Below are positions 50,562 through 58,503 of a stretch of DNA of 64,000 nt, piece after piece. The notes beneath the pieces are model-generated. The model did no database searches. It saw nothing but the letters and a program-made list of their open reading frames with translations, and had not been told where the DNA came from. Position 1 is the first letter of the stretch. Each line of letters starts with the position of its first letter. Location: the NCBI RefSeq assembly GCF_039539965.1, contig NZ_BAABED010000001.1:1736001-1800000 (forward strand). Direction: 5' to 3'. This DNA comes from Arthrobacter methylotrophus (lineage in GTDB: Bacteria > Actinomycetota > Actinomycetes > Actinomycetales > Micrococcaceae). A program made the translations under genes and the position numbers.

Positions 50562-50635
50562 GCCCTGGTAGCTCAGTCGGATAGAGCATCCCCCTCCTAA
50601 GGGGAAGGTCGCAGGTTCAATTCCTGCTCAGGGCA
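50562..50635 (+). tRNA. tRNA-Arg (CCU)
   Basis: 74 nt with a complete cloverleaf: acceptor GCCCTGG / TCAGGGC, D arm GCTC / GAGC, anticodon arm TCCCC, CTCCTAA, GGGGA (anticodon CCT, U33 present), T arm GCAGG, TTCAATT, CCTGC. CCA is not encoded (A then CTGG). Reads the AGG codon, rare in high-GC Actinobacteria. Confidence 0.93.
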
Positions 50636-50658
50636 CTGGACGTGGACCCCGCATCCGG

Positions 50659-51417
50659 TCAGGGGCTGACCCCAAGTACCTCCATCCTTGCGCCAATCCC
50701 TTCAATTCCCTCGGCGAAGTGCGCCTCCATGCCTGCGATCCGAGCGTAACCATGAAGGCCCATCCACACCAGCGACGGGACAAGGACGTCATTCCGGCGC
50801 CGGCTCGGCTTGGGCTCACGATGCAGCGCCCAGGTCAGGCAGTCCTCAGACTGTTCGCGATAGTTCGCCGAGCTTTGCAGGGATGGATGCGACTCCTGGG
50901 TCTCGCTGAGCCAGATTTGATAAAGCCCCGAGAACAGTTCCAGGTTTTCTGCGACGACCGCAGCCAACTGCATGAACTTGTCGAGGCCCTTGAACTCCTC
51001 GCCGGCTTCATCCTGCAGGTCGCGAATCTGCTCGATCTGGTCTTCTGTGAGTGGCCATCCTGCATTCGCCGCATCCAGGATCTTTTGCAGTGACCATCGG
51101 CGCATCCGAATGAGAATTTCCACAAACTGCTGGCGCCCAAGGTCGGCCGCCCAGGAAAGACGGATTGCGTGCTCGATGGTGGAACGCACAAGAGGAGCGG
51201 CCTCGGTGCCGTAGCCCGACTTCTCGAGCTCAAAGATTGCCTCACCAGTGCGCTTCAGCCGGATCAACCAGCCCCATGCGACAGCGATGGCGTGCGCCTC
51301 AGTCTGGTCCTTCCTCGTCCAATCACCCACAAGACGGTGTGGGGGAGGTGGAGCGGCCTCGATCAACTTCACCAGATCATCGAATACGCGGCGCCAGCTG
51401 TCCTCATCCTTACCCAT
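50659..51417 (-). CDS. DUF5677-like protein
   Basis: 252 residues from ATG 51417. All-helical, with [20 protein letters not shown], then [20 protein letters not shown]. This RS..E..IRL.W pattern resembles the DUF5677 group of proteins with unknown function, often found in accessory DNA. No class motif; lower GC than neighbours. It is convergent with the tRNA-Arg and divergent from thyA. Confidence 0.65.
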   Translation of the reverse strand: MGKDEDSWRRVFDDLVKLIEAAPPPPHRLVGDWTRKDQTEAHAIAVAWGWLIRLKRTGEAIFELEKSGYGTEAAPLVRSTIEHAIRLSWAADLGRQQFVEILIRMRRWSLQKILDAANAGWPLTEDQIEQIRDLQDEAGEEFKGLDKFMQLAAVVAENLELFSGLYQIWLSETQESHPSLQSSANYREQSEDCLTWALHREPKPSRRRNDVLVPSLVWMGLHGYARIAGMEAHFAEGIEGIGARMEVLGVSP

Positions 51418-51478
51418 ATACCAAGGGTGGCTCAACGATGACCGAGCCGATGCATGGCGACACGCCCGGGCTACATCA

Positions 51479-51502
51479 CCCGTCGGCGACCACTCCGCAT
51501 AG
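51479..51502 (+). promoter_or_regulatory. Class B promoter of thyA
   Basis: CCCGTCGGC, 8 nt, CGCATAG, 34 nt before ATG 51537. Confidence 0.78.
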
Positions 51503-51536
51503 ACACTTTCGAAGACCACCCTTGAAAGGCTCCAGC

Positions 51537-52367
51537 ATGCCCACCAGTGAAACACCATACGAGGACCTCCTCGCCGACGTATTCGGCAACGGCGCCGCCA
51601 AAGGCGACAGGACCGGCACCGGAACGACCAGCGTATTCGGCCGCCAGATCCGCTTCGACCTCGCCAAAGGCTTCCCGCTCATCTGGACCAAGAGGGTCCA
51701 CTGGAAATCGGTTGCCCTGGAACTGCTCTGGTTCCTGCGCGGCGAAACCAACGTCAAATGGCTCCAGGACCAGGGCGTGAAAATCTGGGATGAATGGGCC
51801 GACGAGAACGGCGACCTTGGCCCCGTGTACGGCTCGCAGTGGCGTTCCTGGCCCACCCCGGACGGCGCCCAGATCGATCAGATCGCCAACGTCGTGGAGT
51901 CCATCCGAAACAACCCGGACTCCCGCCGGCACATCGTCACCGCCTGGAACCCTGCCGAAGTCGAGAACATGGCCTTGCCGCCCTGCCACGCCTTCTTCCA
52001 GTTCTATGTCGCCCCCGGCGTCGACGGCGCCCCCGGCAAGCTCTCCTGCCAGCTGTACCAACGCTCCGCGGACATGTTCCTGGGCGTCCCGTTCAACATT
52101 GCCTCCTATGCGCTGCTGACCCACATGGTCGCCCAGCAGACCGGCCTCGAGGTCGGAGAGTTCATCTGGACCGGCGGCGACGTGCACGTCTATGACAACC
52201 ACACAGACCAGGTCCTCGAGCAGCTGGCCCGGCTCGATGATGTCCGCGCCTACCCTGAGCTGAAGTTCAACTGCGTACCCGATTCGATCTTCGGCTACGT
52301 TTTCGAGGACTTCCAAATCGTCGGCTACGATCCCCACCCCGGAATCAAAGCGCCGGTCGCGGTATAG
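51537..52367 (+). CDS. thyA: Thymidylate synthase
   Basis: 276 residues from ATG 51537. Has [32 protein letters not shown], the catalytic Cys in [32 protein letters not shown] and HVYDNHTDQ, all diagnostic. It methylates dUMP using methylene-tetrahydrofolate, releasing dihydrofolate, which the DHFR at 55184 recycles. With the nrd genes it gives the element a near-complete dTTP supply line. Confidence 0.96.
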   Translation: MPTSETPYEDLLADVFGNGAAKGDRTGTGTTSVFGRQIRFDLAKGFPLIWTKRVHWKSVALELLWFLRGETNVKWLQDQGVKIWDEWADENGDLGPVYGSQWRSWPTPDGAQIDQIANVVESIRNNPDSRRHIVTAWNPAEVENMALPPCHAFFQFYVAPGVDGAPGKLSCQLYQRSADMFLGVPFNIASYALLTHMVAQQTGLEVGEFIWTGGDVHVYDNHTDQVLEQLARLDDVRAYPELKFNCVPDSIFGYVFEDFQIVGYDPHPGIKAPVAV

Positions 52368-52432
52368 GCAACAGCGAACCAGGGCGCCTGTCCTGAGCTC
52401 CGCGTCATTGACGGGCAGGCTTCCCTGCCCGT

Positions 52433-52442
52433 CCGCACACAT
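52433..52442 (+). promoter_or_regulatory. Class A leaderless promoter motif
   Basis: CCGCACACAT, 7 nt before ATG 52450. Confidence 0.8.
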
Positions 52443-52449
52443 GTCGGAC

Positions 52450-52767
52450 ATGAACGAGAACGCAGGGGTGATTCGCCTCGACACACTGAACCAGTCCGAA
52501 CACTGGGTGGACCGGCACGGTGAACAGCACACTCTTTCCCACATGGACAGGAATTATCTGACCAACGTGCTCTGGCACCTGCGCAAGATGGCACCCAGTC
52601 TTTACGAACGGGAGCTTTGGCGACGCAGTGAGCTGGTGTTCATTGCCGGGTTCGACCCTGTCGAATTTCCGGACCTGGAGTATCCCCGAAGTGAAGACTC
52701 TGCTGAGGAATGGTTGAACAACACCCTGCTCATCAAGGCGATCACCGTGCTGCTTGACGGCAACTGA
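52450..52767 (+). CDS. Small unknown protein
   Basis: 105 residues from ATG 52450. Acidic, with a Trp-rich helical core (HWVDRHGEQHTLSHMDRNYL, TNVLWHLRKMAPSLYERELW). No family recognised beyond general resemblance to small actinophage proteins with the same HTLSHMD..YL pattern. Leaderless class A gene, 24 bp before yqeY. Confidence 0.68.
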   Translation: MNENAGVIRLDTLNQSEHWVDRHGEQHTLSHMDRNYLTNVLWHLRKMAPSLYERELWRRSELVFIAGFDPVEFPDLEYPRSEDSAEEWLNNTLLIKAITVLLDGN

Positions 52768-52791
52768 ATCCCGAAGAAAGAAGGAAAGACC

Positions 52792-53253
52792 ATGACGCTG
52801 AAAGAGCGCCTGAAAGAAGACGTCGTAGCCCACATGAAGGCCGGCAACAAGACCGCCCTGACGACTGTCCGGAACGTCCTGGGCGAGATCAGCACCCGCG
52901 AGAAGTCCGGCAAGACCCCGGTCGAGCTCGACGACATCCAGGCGACGTCGTTGCTGCAGAAGGAAGCCGCCAAGCGTCGCGACACCGCCAGGATCTACAC
53001 CGAGGCCGGCGAATCCGGCCGTGCCGCGGCTGAAGTCGCCGAAGCGGAGATCATCGAGGCGTACCTGCCCAAGGCCCTTACCCGTGACGAGGTCGAAGCG
53101 ATCGTAGACGAGACCATCAAGGGACTGCAGGACGGGGGCGCAGAGCTCTCCATGCGCTCCATCGGCGTCGTGATGAAGCCGGTCACCGCCAAGGTCGCCG
53201 GCCGGTTCGACGGCAAGACGGTCAGCGAGATCGTCCGCGGGCGCCTGGGCTAG
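52792..53253 (+). CDS. yqeY: GatB/YqeY domain protein
   Basis: 153 residues, full YqeY length. LKERLKEDVVAHMKAGNKTA, LQKEAAKRRDTARIYTEAG, EAEIIEAYLPKALTRDEVE and KPVTAKVAGRFDGKTVSEIV match the GatB/YqeY family. The domain is related to the tRNA-binding tail of amidotransferase GatB; free YqeY proteins may act in tRNA-dependent steps. AAGAAAGG precedes the ATG. Interesting beside a tRNA-rich region, but the link is speculative. Confidence 0.9.
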   Translation: MTLKERLKEDVVAHMKAGNKTALTTVRNVLGEISTREKSGKTPVELDDIQATSLLQKEAAKRRDTARIYTEAGESGRAAAEVAEAEIIEAYLPKALTRDEVEAIVDETIKGLQDGGAELSMRSIGVVMKPVTAKVAGRFDGKTVSEIVRGRLG

Positions 53254-53257
53254 GGCC

Positions 53258-53566
53258 ATGATCCTCACGACCCCGGTCCCGATCGAGTACGTCAACTTCG
53301 GTATCGCCGGCGGCGCCAAGTACCGGCTGATCTGCAAGCACCACCCCGAGAACGGCTATCGGACCAAGAATCCCTGGAGCCGGTCCATTTTCGTCGAGGT
53401 CGAGGGCCGGGATTGCCCGTGCCCTTCACAGGACCTCCTCGTCACCCACATCCCCGATGACCTGACGGATGAGCCGTTCGGCGGCCGCCACTTCAAGAAG
53501 GGGATGCCGGCCGGGTTTGCACCCGAGCCGGTTACTGTCCACCTCACGGTCCAACACCAGAGGTAA
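53258..53566 (+). CDS. Small unknown protein
   Basis: 102 residues from ATG 53258, 4 bp after yqeY, so co-transcribed. Cys at CKHH and CPCP suggest a possible metal site (KYRLICKHHPENGYRTKNPW, RDCPCPSQDL). Beta-rich, no family recognised. Confidence 0.65.
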   Translation: MILTTPVPIEYVNFGIAGGAKYRLICKHHPENGYRTKNPWSRSIFVEVEGRDCPCPSQDLLVTHIPDDLTDEPFGGRHFKKGMPAGFAPEPVTVHLTVQHQR

Positions 53567-53589
53567 CCCGGTGCGGCCCGCCTCGAGCG

Positions 53590-53631
53590 GCCCGGTACGA
53601 CAACGAGAAGGCCCGGTACGACAACGAGAAG
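53590..53631 (+). repeat. 21-bp perfect tandem duplication
   Basis: GCCCGGTACGACAACGAGAAG occurs twice in direct succession; its end merges into the terminator stem that follows. Confidence 0.85.
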
Positions 53632-53660
53632 GCCCGCACCGTGATGGTGCGGGCCTTCTC
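53626..53660. terminator. Bidirectional terminator
   Basis: Perfect 15-bp stem GAGAAGGCCCGCACC / GGTGCGGGCCTTCTC with a 5-nt loop between convergent genes. Confidence 0.85.
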
Positions 53661-53663
53661 GTA

Positions 53664-54428
53664 CTACCGGCTCTCGATCTCCACCGCCGTGGAGGCAAAG
53701 GCGCCGAGCGAGGTATAGATGCCGGTCCGTGGTGGCGGCTGCGACCGTGTGCTGTCATCCATTCCCAACGTGTAGTACCAAGAGGGGGTGCTTTCGAGTT
53801 CCAGTCTGGAGCAGAGCGCCCCAAGAACGTCGTACGAGATGCCGGACTGGTCAAGGGCCCACTGGCTCGAAAAGACGAACGTGATGCCTGCGAGCCGAGC
53901 GCAGGTGACGATTTCCCGGATGCACTCGACGGACCGTGCCTTCGGCCGTCCGTCACCAGCGGGGGAGTACTCGTCTTCAACCAGGAGGTGCCGAGTGTCG
54001 TCGAGGATGACGAGGATCCTGCGCGGTGGGTAGGCGAGGTCGTCGAAGGCGGAAACGCCTTCAAGCGCGCATTGCTTGACGCGGCGCCTCACCTCAGCGA
54101 GCACCGCTTCCAGCATCTCCGCGCACCCTTCTACGGTGGATGCGAAGCTTGCTGCCCCGTCAACTCGAACGCCGTCCGCCTGTGAGTGCCCGGCCCACGC
54201 ATCAGCGATATGAACGTCCATGACCTGGACAGCTTCTTCGGCCAAAGCACGCAGCAGGACGGTCTTTCCAGAGCCTGGACGTCCGGTCAGACATAAATGA
54301 CCATCCGTGGCTGGCCTGAAGATTACCGGGACTTCGTACTGTTCGGTCCCAAGGGCGAAACCGAGTTCGCGCGGGACAGAGATGTCCTGCCGGGAGGCCG
54401 TTGCGCGGAGTTGGCGAAAGATGCTCAT
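53664..54428 (-). CDS. P-loop ATPase of FtsK/VirD4 or packaging type
   Basis: 254 residues from ATG 54428; the in-frame ATG 54440 lies within the class C motif. Walker A LTGRPGSGKTVLLRAL (about residue 48) and Walker B RILVILDD (about 140) with FVFSSQWALDQSG as a sensor-like strand. This layout fits the motor core of FtsK/TraD/VirD4-type DNA translocases, though it is short and lacks a membrane segment. Under class C control with the envelope genes; a role in DNA transfer is plausible. Confidence 0.75.
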   Translation of the reverse strand: MSIFRQLRATASRQDISVPRELGFALGTEQYEVPVIFRPATDGHLCLTGRPGSGKTVLLRALAEEAVQVMDVHIADAWAGHSQADGVRVDGAASFASTVEGCAEMLEAVLAEVRRRVKQCALEGVSAFDDLAYPPRRILVILDDTRHLLVEDEYSPAGDGRPKARSVECIREIVTCARLAGITFVFSSQWALDQSGISYDVLGALCSRLELESTPSWYYTLGMDDSTRSQPPPRTGIYTSLGAFASTAVEIESR

Positions 54429-54429
54429 G

Positions 54430-54447
54430 CCCCTAAACATGCGTAGA
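54430..54447 (-). promoter_or_regulatory. Class C promoter-like motif before the ATPase gene
   Basis: TCTACGCATGTTTAGGGG on the minus strand, ending 1 nt before ATG 54428, the same spacing as at 3985. Confidence 0.7.
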
Positions 54448-54475
54448 CCGCGGGGTTTGAGCAGCAGAAAGGGTC

Positions 54476-54751
54476 CTAGACGTGAGTGGGTGGGAGGATG
54501 TTGCGGACGTTTTCGCGCCGGTACTCAACCGGGTCCCCGAAGACGGCGAAGTCGCCGAACGGGTTGTTGGCCATGGTGGCTTTGATTGTCTCACCGTCAT
54601 CCTCGGTGATCTTGATCTTCGTCCAGAGACCCTCGGCGTGGGTGACGACCTTCGCCATGGTTCCGGGCTCGAAGCGCTCCGGCCAGTCGGCAGGATCCTC
54701 TCCGGTCATGATTTCGAACTGTTCAGGGGCCAGCTTGATGTCGTTGCTCAT
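54476..54751 (-). CDS. Small unknown protein
   Basis: 91 residues from ATG 54751, 7 nt after a class A motif. Beta-rich acidic protein (MAKVVTHAEGLWTKIKITED, ETIKATMANNPFGDFA). No family recognised. It is divergent from 54828, and the two leaderless promoters face away from each other 42 bp apart. Confidence 0.68.
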   Translation of the reverse strand: MSNDIKLAPEQFEIMTGEDPADWPERFEPGTMAKVVTHAEGLWTKIKITEDDGETIKATMANNPFGDFAVFGDPVEYRRENVRNILPPTHV

Positions 54752-54758
54752 ATCCGTC

Positions 54759-54768
54759 ATGTGTACGG
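54759..54768 (-). promoter_or_regulatory. Class A variant, leaderless position
   Basis: CCGTACACAT on the minus strand, 7 nt before ATG 54751. Confidence 0.75.
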
Positions 54769-54810
54769 ACAGGTCCCTGCAGGTCCCCGCGGGAACCTGT
54801 CCTGGCGGTG

Positions 54811-54820
54811 CCGCACACAT
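54811..54820 (+). promoter_or_regulatory. Class A leaderless promoter motif
   Basis: CCGCACACAT, 7 nt before ATG 54828. Confidence 0.8.
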
Positions 54821-54827
54821 GAAGTCC

Positions 54828-55187
54828 ATGCCTAAAAGGAACCAGCCGACATCCATCCGTGCCGAGCTCGTTGAGCCCCTGACCGAGATTCTCCGCGACC
54901 GCGAACTGGACATACGCCAATGGCCCGCCGATGAGGCCGCCGCATACCGTGACAACGGCGGCTTCCGCGAAGGTGCCGCCGCCGTCCAGCAAGTCAAGAT
55001 GTCCAAGGCAGCGGCTGCGATCGAAGCAGTCTTCGCAGAGGCTCTCCGTGACGCCGAGCTGAAGGCCTACCTCGAAGGGGTCGCGGCAGCCCAATCCATG
55101 ACCGGCTTCAGCGATGAAACGTTCCGGTCCATCCTGGACAAGGACGGCCACGCCAACATCGACCTGGACGGTAGCGTGATCTCATGA
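54828..55187 (+). CDS. Helical protein upstream of folA
   Basis: 119 residues from ATG 54828. Ala/Glu-rich helices (SKAAAAIEAVFAEALRDAEL), no membrane or catalytic motif. Its stop overlaps the DHFR start (ATGA), so the two are translated together from one class A mRNA. Possibly a partner of DHFR, or simply a coupled leader gene. Confidence 0.68.
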   Translation: MPKRNQPTSIRAELVEPLTEILRDRELDIRQWPADEAAAYRDNGGFREGAAAVQQVKMSKAAAAIEAVFAEALRDAELKAYLEGVAAAQSMTGFSDETFRSILDKDGHANIDLDGSVIS

Positions 55188-55711
55188 CCACCCACGAGCC
55201 GGTGATCGGAATGATCTGGGCCCAGGCATCCAATGGAGTCATCGGGCGCAACGGGGCCATGCCATGGCACCTGTCCGAAGATTTCGAGCACTTCCGCCGC
55301 ACCACCGAAGGTCACCCGGTCATCATGGGCCGGCGCACATGGGAATCCCTGCCGGAGAAGTCCAGGCCGCTGCCGGACCGGACCAACATCGTCATCACCT
55401 CTAATCCGGACTGGTCCGCACCCGGTGCGATCCGTGCCGGGAACATCTTCTCCGCCTTGGCCGCCACCGCGTTGCAGCCGGGAGCAGAACAAATCTGGTT
55501 CATCGGTGGCGGCACCATCTACCGCGAGGTGCTTTCCGTGGACCTGGCCGACACCGTCATGTTGACCCGCATCGATGCCGACGTCGACGGGGACACCCAC
55601 GCCCCGGAGCTGGGGCCCGAATGGAAGCTGGCCTCCTCCGCCCCCGAGAATGGTTGGCACACCGCGGCTAACGGCACGCGGTACCGGATCGAAACCTGGC
55701 AGGCCAGCTGA
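55184..55711 (+). CDS. folA: Dihydrofolate reductase
   Basis: 175 residues. Diagnostic segments: IGMIWAQASNGVIGRNGAMP with WHLSEDFEHF (catalytic Asp), HPVIMGRRTWESLP, NIVITSNP, WFIGGGTIYREVL and ADVDGDTHAPEL. Reduces dihydrofolate to tetrahydrofolate with NADPH, regenerating the cofactor used by ThyA. Expressed with the 54828 gene from a class A promoter, unlike thyA (class B). Confidence 0.95.
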   Translation: MTTHEPVIGMIWAQASNGVIGRNGAMPWHLSEDFEHFRRTTEGHPVIMGRRTWESLPEKSRPLPDRTNIVITSNPDWSAPGAIRAGNIFSALAATALQPGAEQIWFIGGGTIYREVLSVDLADTVMLTRIDADVDGDTHAPELGPEWKLASSAPENGWHTAANGTRYRIETWQAS

Positions 55712-55715
55712 ACGC

Positions 55716-55751
55716 AGACGCTCGAAAGCCCTGGGGCTTTCCGGCGTCTTA
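55716..55751 (+). terminator. Terminator after folA
   Basis: AGACGC and GAAAGCCC pair with GGGCTTTC and GCGTCT across a 2-nt loop; followed by TTAG. Confidence 0.65.
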
Positions 55752-55853
55752 GCTTCGGACCCGACGGATTCTTCCCAATAGGGCGGCCACTTGCGGTGTT
55801 CGGCCTCCACCATGAGCTTCCGGAAGAACGACGGGGGAGCGCCCCGGACTTGT

Positions 55854-55863
55854 CCGGACACAT
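55854..55863 (+). promoter_or_regulatory. Class A variant, leaderless position
   Basis: CCGGACACAT, 7 nt before ATG 55871. Confidence 0.7.
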
Positions 55864-55870
55864 AAGGGCC

Positions 55871-56476
55871 ATGCACTTCACCGTCCTCCGCGCGCCCTGG
55901 CCCATCGTCCTCAAACCCGGACTGCTCGTCCTGTTTGGCCTCCTGTCATTGGGCGGCGGCATGCTCATCGCCAGCGGACGAGCCCAGTCCACCGGAACTC
56001 TGACGCTGACCTGGCAGGAAGCGGTCCTCAGCGGGGCACTTGCCCTGGCCGCACTGATCATCCACGAAACCGGGCACGCCGTCGTGGCGCACGCCACCGG
56101 CCGCACTGTTGAACGCCTCGAATTCGGTCTGGCAGGCGGAGCGGTCACCAGCGGGGACACGACACCTTGGCGGCGGGTTGCCGCCATCGCAGCCGGACCG
56201 TTGGCGGAGATCACCGCCGGGGTGCTGATGTCGGTCGCCGGCGGCAGTTGGGGGAGCCCGCTCGGCGCCGCAGGGTTCATTGCCATCCTCAACGGCGCCG
56301 GAAACCTTCTGCCCTTCCACAAGGCTCTGGACGGTTACCGGCTCATGCGCTTCCTCCGGCTCGTATTCCAGGACGGGCGGCCTCTTGCCTGCGTCCCGTC
56401 AGGGCCGTGCCCGGCATGTACCGGAGTCGCCCTGAAACCAGGGCAGACCATGGAAGGTGCGCTGATCGGCGCCTGA
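55871..56476 (+). CDS. M50-family (site-2-protease-like) membrane metalloprotease
   Basis: 201 residues with about five membrane segments. IIHETGHAVVAHATG gives the HExxH zinc site within a hydrophobic helix. NGAGNLLPFHKALDGYRLMR supplies the second motif (N-x-x-P...LDG) with the third ligand Asp. Lacks a PDZ domain, so it is a minimal form. The C-terminus has CVPSGPCPAC, a possible metal site. M50 proteases cleave within membranes and often release anti-sigma factors; a link to the sigma factor here is only a possibility. Confidence 0.82.
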   Translation: MHFTVLRAPWPIVLKPGLLVLFGLLSLGGGMLIASGRAQSTGTLTLTWQEAVLSGALALAALIIHETGHAVVAHATGRTVERLEFGLAGGAVTSGDTTPWRRVAAIAAGPLAEITAGVLMSVAGGSWGSPLGAAGFIAILNGAGNLLPFHKALDGYRLMRFLRLVFQDGRPLACVPSGPCPACTGVALKPGQTMEGALIGA

Positions 56477-56523
56477 TGGTGAGCGCGTCAGAACTCTCCG
56501 TACGCGAGGGGTAGCCCTCTAAG

Positions 56524-56619
56524 GTGGCCGGCGATGTCGGCCCGCTGAGCAACGAGGACCTCGCCAAGCTCCAGTCCGCGGTCACCGTTGAAGCCCTGAA
56601 ACGCCTCACCCGGAAATAG
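56524..56619 (+). CDS. Candidate 31-residue protein
   Basis: GTG 56524 opens VAGDVGPLSNEDLAKLQSAV and ends RLTRK. Good codon bias and an amphipathic helix, but a weak ribosome-binding site. It may also be a remnant of a longer gene. Confidence 0.35.
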   Translation: MAGDVGPLSNEDLAKLQSAVTVEALKRLTRK

Positions 56620-56699
56620 CGGCGGGGACGGCCGCGAGAGGTGGATCACATCCCCTCGTTTGCGCAAAAGTCGTCTCTCAGGTCTAAAATTACGAACAA

Positions 56700-56738
56700 G
56701 AAACCCCGCGACACCCCCAATTCGCGGGGTTTCTTTTT
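56700..56738 (+). terminator. Strong terminator
   Basis: GAAACCCCGCG / CGCGGGGTTTC stem followed by TTTTT. Confidence 0.88.
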
Positions 56739-56805
56739 GCCTGAAAACAGGGCTCTGGTTTGATCCTGATGGCCGGCACTAGACTGACGGTCATCCGGAT
56801 GCGCG

Positions 56806-56846
56806 GGCCCTGCAGGAGCGGAAGCATTTCCTTGCAGGGCCTTTGC
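56806..56846 (+). terminator. Second hairpin, terminator-like
   Basis: GGCCCTGCAGG / CCTTGCAGGGCC followed by TTTG; no coding frame lies between the two hairpins. Confidence 0.6.
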
Positions 56847-56866
56847 GTGAGCGCCGCCGGCCCTGG

Positions 56867-56876
56867 CCGCACACAC
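56867..56876 (+). promoter_or_regulatory. Class A variant, leaderless position
   Basis: CCGCACACAC, 7 nt before ATG 56884. Confidence 0.7.
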
Positions 56877-56883
56877 CCAGTGT

Positions 56884-57873
56884 ATGACTGAAAACATGGC
56901 CCGCCAGCCTCAAGGCATTCCCACGGGCGGCCAGTTCGCCGCCACCACCCACGCAGAACCGGACGTCACCCTGGAGGAGGGCGCCGGCGAGGAATCCACC
57001 GCGGCCGGCATCATCGCCGCCAACCAGGCACCGGTCAGCCTCCGCTACGTCTCCTACGACGACCGGCTCACCGAAGATCAGATGAACATGATCCTCTCCG
57101 GCCAATGGACCGACGCCGAGAACGACGTCGACGAGAACTTCGCCGACAACGCCTACGAGGAAGCCATCACGATCGCCCGGACCGAAATCGACGAGGCCGT
57201 CGAAGCCGGAACCTTCGACCGGGAATGGGATGATCTGGACCCGGACGAGCAGGACGAAGCCCGGCACGCGGTCGAGGAGAGGGACGATTCGGACCCGATC
57301 AAAGACCTGCTCCGCAACACCCCCGACCAGCTAATGCGCACCTCCCTGGGACAGCCCGCAGAGCGCCTCTCAGAGCCCCGCTGGGCCTCCGGGCACCGGA
57401 TGGACGATGGCGGCTTCACGGCCCGTCACGATGCCGTTGCCGCGCTGCTGAAAGACGCCGGAATGAACGCCGACGCACCCGAGGTCCGCGAAGCCATCGA
57501 AGAGCTGATCAACGAGGGTCCTTACGATTGGCATGAAGCAGTGGACCTGGACCTTATCTGGTACGGTCCGCTCGAGGATGCCGTCCCTACGCCCCGGGGC
57601 GAGTCCCCGGAAACCGACGGATCGAAGGTCCTCGAATTCGCCACACCCCACGTGCTGCTCATCGACAGGATGAACGGCTCCGGACACGAGGTCACCATCC
57701 CCGCACCCTTGAAGCGGACCCTGACCCGTGTCGGCTACGACGACGGCGAGGCACCGCGCACCGGCCGCGCATACCTCGACAGCAACGCCGGCGGCTACGG
57801 ATGGGATTCCGTCGCCGGGGTCTACAAGCCCGCGTACAAGGACGGAGCACCCTCCCCGGCCTGGAATATCTGA
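56884..57873 (+). CDS. Large tagged protein (RQPQGIPTGGQFAA), unknown
   Basis: 329 residues from ATG 56884. Residues 7-30 (RQPQGIPTGGQFAA, HAEPDVTL) repeat the N-terminal tag of the 564 and 17687 proteins. The middle (45-210) is strongly acidic and helical. The C-terminal third is beta-rich (VLLIDRMNGSGHEVTI, GGYGWDSVAGVYKPAY). No catalytic motif. The strong negative charge might mimic DNA, as anti-restriction proteins do; that is speculation. Confidence 0.75.
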   Translation: MTENMARQPQGIPTGGQFAATTHAEPDVTLEEGAGEESTAAGIIAANQAPVSLRYVSYDDRLTEDQMNMILSGQWTDAENDVDENFADNAYEEAITIARTEIDEAVEAGTFDREWDDLDPDEQDEARHAVEERDDSDPIKDLLRNTPDQLMRTSLGQPAERLSEPRWASGHRMDDGGFTARHDAVAALLKDAGMNADAPEVREAIEELINEGPYDWHEAVDLDLIWYGPLEDAVPTPRGESPETDGSKVLEFATPHVLLIDRMNGSGHEVTIPAPLKRTLTRVGYDDGEAPRTGRAYLDSNAGGYGWDSVAGVYKPAYKDGAPSPAWNI

Positions 57874-57886
57874 TCCACCCCTGACC

Positions 57887-57936
57887 AAAAAGAGCCCCGC
57901 CGGCCCTCGAAAGACACCGGCGGGGCTCTTTTTTTG
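57887..57936. terminator. Bidirectional terminator
   Basis: AAAAAGAGCCCCGCCGG / CCGGCGGGGCTCTTTTT with a 13-nt loop and A/T tracts on both sides. Confidence 0.92.
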
Positions 57937-57944
57937 AAGGTCAA

Positions 57945-58470
57945 ACATATTGGCGTCGATGGTCTTCGGGATACAAAAAAAGCCCCCATTCGGGAGCCAT
58001 GTGATAACCCTCGTCTCTAGTGACCGGATTCGTTCCTCAGGTTATCACATGAGGCTAAATAGCCGGTCTCTCACCTTTTATCCCATTCCACCACAATGAC
58101 CCCCTCAAACACCGGGCAACCTACCCCTGGTAGTGCGGGTTTATGCCCCTGCATCCCAGTGTTGGCGGCATTTTGGTGTCGGAACAGGCCCTCACTCGAC
58201 CAACTCGGTGGTACGTATAGGGCGTCCATGGAGAAGGAAAGTATTCTCTTACTAAAGGGAAGGGGTCTCTAGGGGGTCTCTAGGGGAGAGAATAGGGGGC
58301 CCTATATACATACCTCTCTTTTAAGTCGTTTAAGTAGAGTAGTAGTAGTAGGGGGCCCTATATTCCCCGCCAATCCGGGGATTTTCCCACTCGACCAGAT
58401 GGTAGCGTGACGGTTGTTTGGTGGGATCCGGCGGTAGGACGGCGGTTTCCCCTCCATCTGCCGTCCCGGC
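57945..58470. other. Non-coding AT-richer repeat region, candidate origin or centromere
   Basis: No coding frame in about 530 bp, the least GC-rich block here. It holds a 12-bp inverted repeat (CATGTGATAACC at 57998, complement at 58040), tandem 11-mers GGGGTCTCTAG (58262, 58273), two direct copies of AGGGGGCCCTATAT (58294, 58350), TTTTAAGTCGTTTAAG and a run of AGT triplets (58337-58350). Such a mixture is typical of replication origins, partition sites or oriT. No Rep or Par gene is adjacent. Confidence 0.5.
57998..58051. repeat. 12-bp perfect inverted repeat
   Basis: CATGTGATAACC and GGTTATCACATG separated by 30 bp; not followed by a T-run, so more likely a protein-binding site than a terminator. 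Confidence 0.75.
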
Positions 58471-58473
58471 GTT

Positions 58474-58491
58474 CTCTGCGCATGTTTCAGG
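58474..58491 (+). promoter_or_regulatory. Class C promoter-like motif
   Basis: TCTGCGCATGTTTCAGGG, followed by CAGGAGGAAAC and ATG 58504. Confidence 0.72.
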
Positions 58492-58503
58492 GCAGGAGGA
58501 AAC

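Noticed and set aside
56884..57873. Calling the acidic tagged protein an anti-restriction DNA mimic
   Set aside because: Only net charge supports it; no ArdA/Ocr-like motif.
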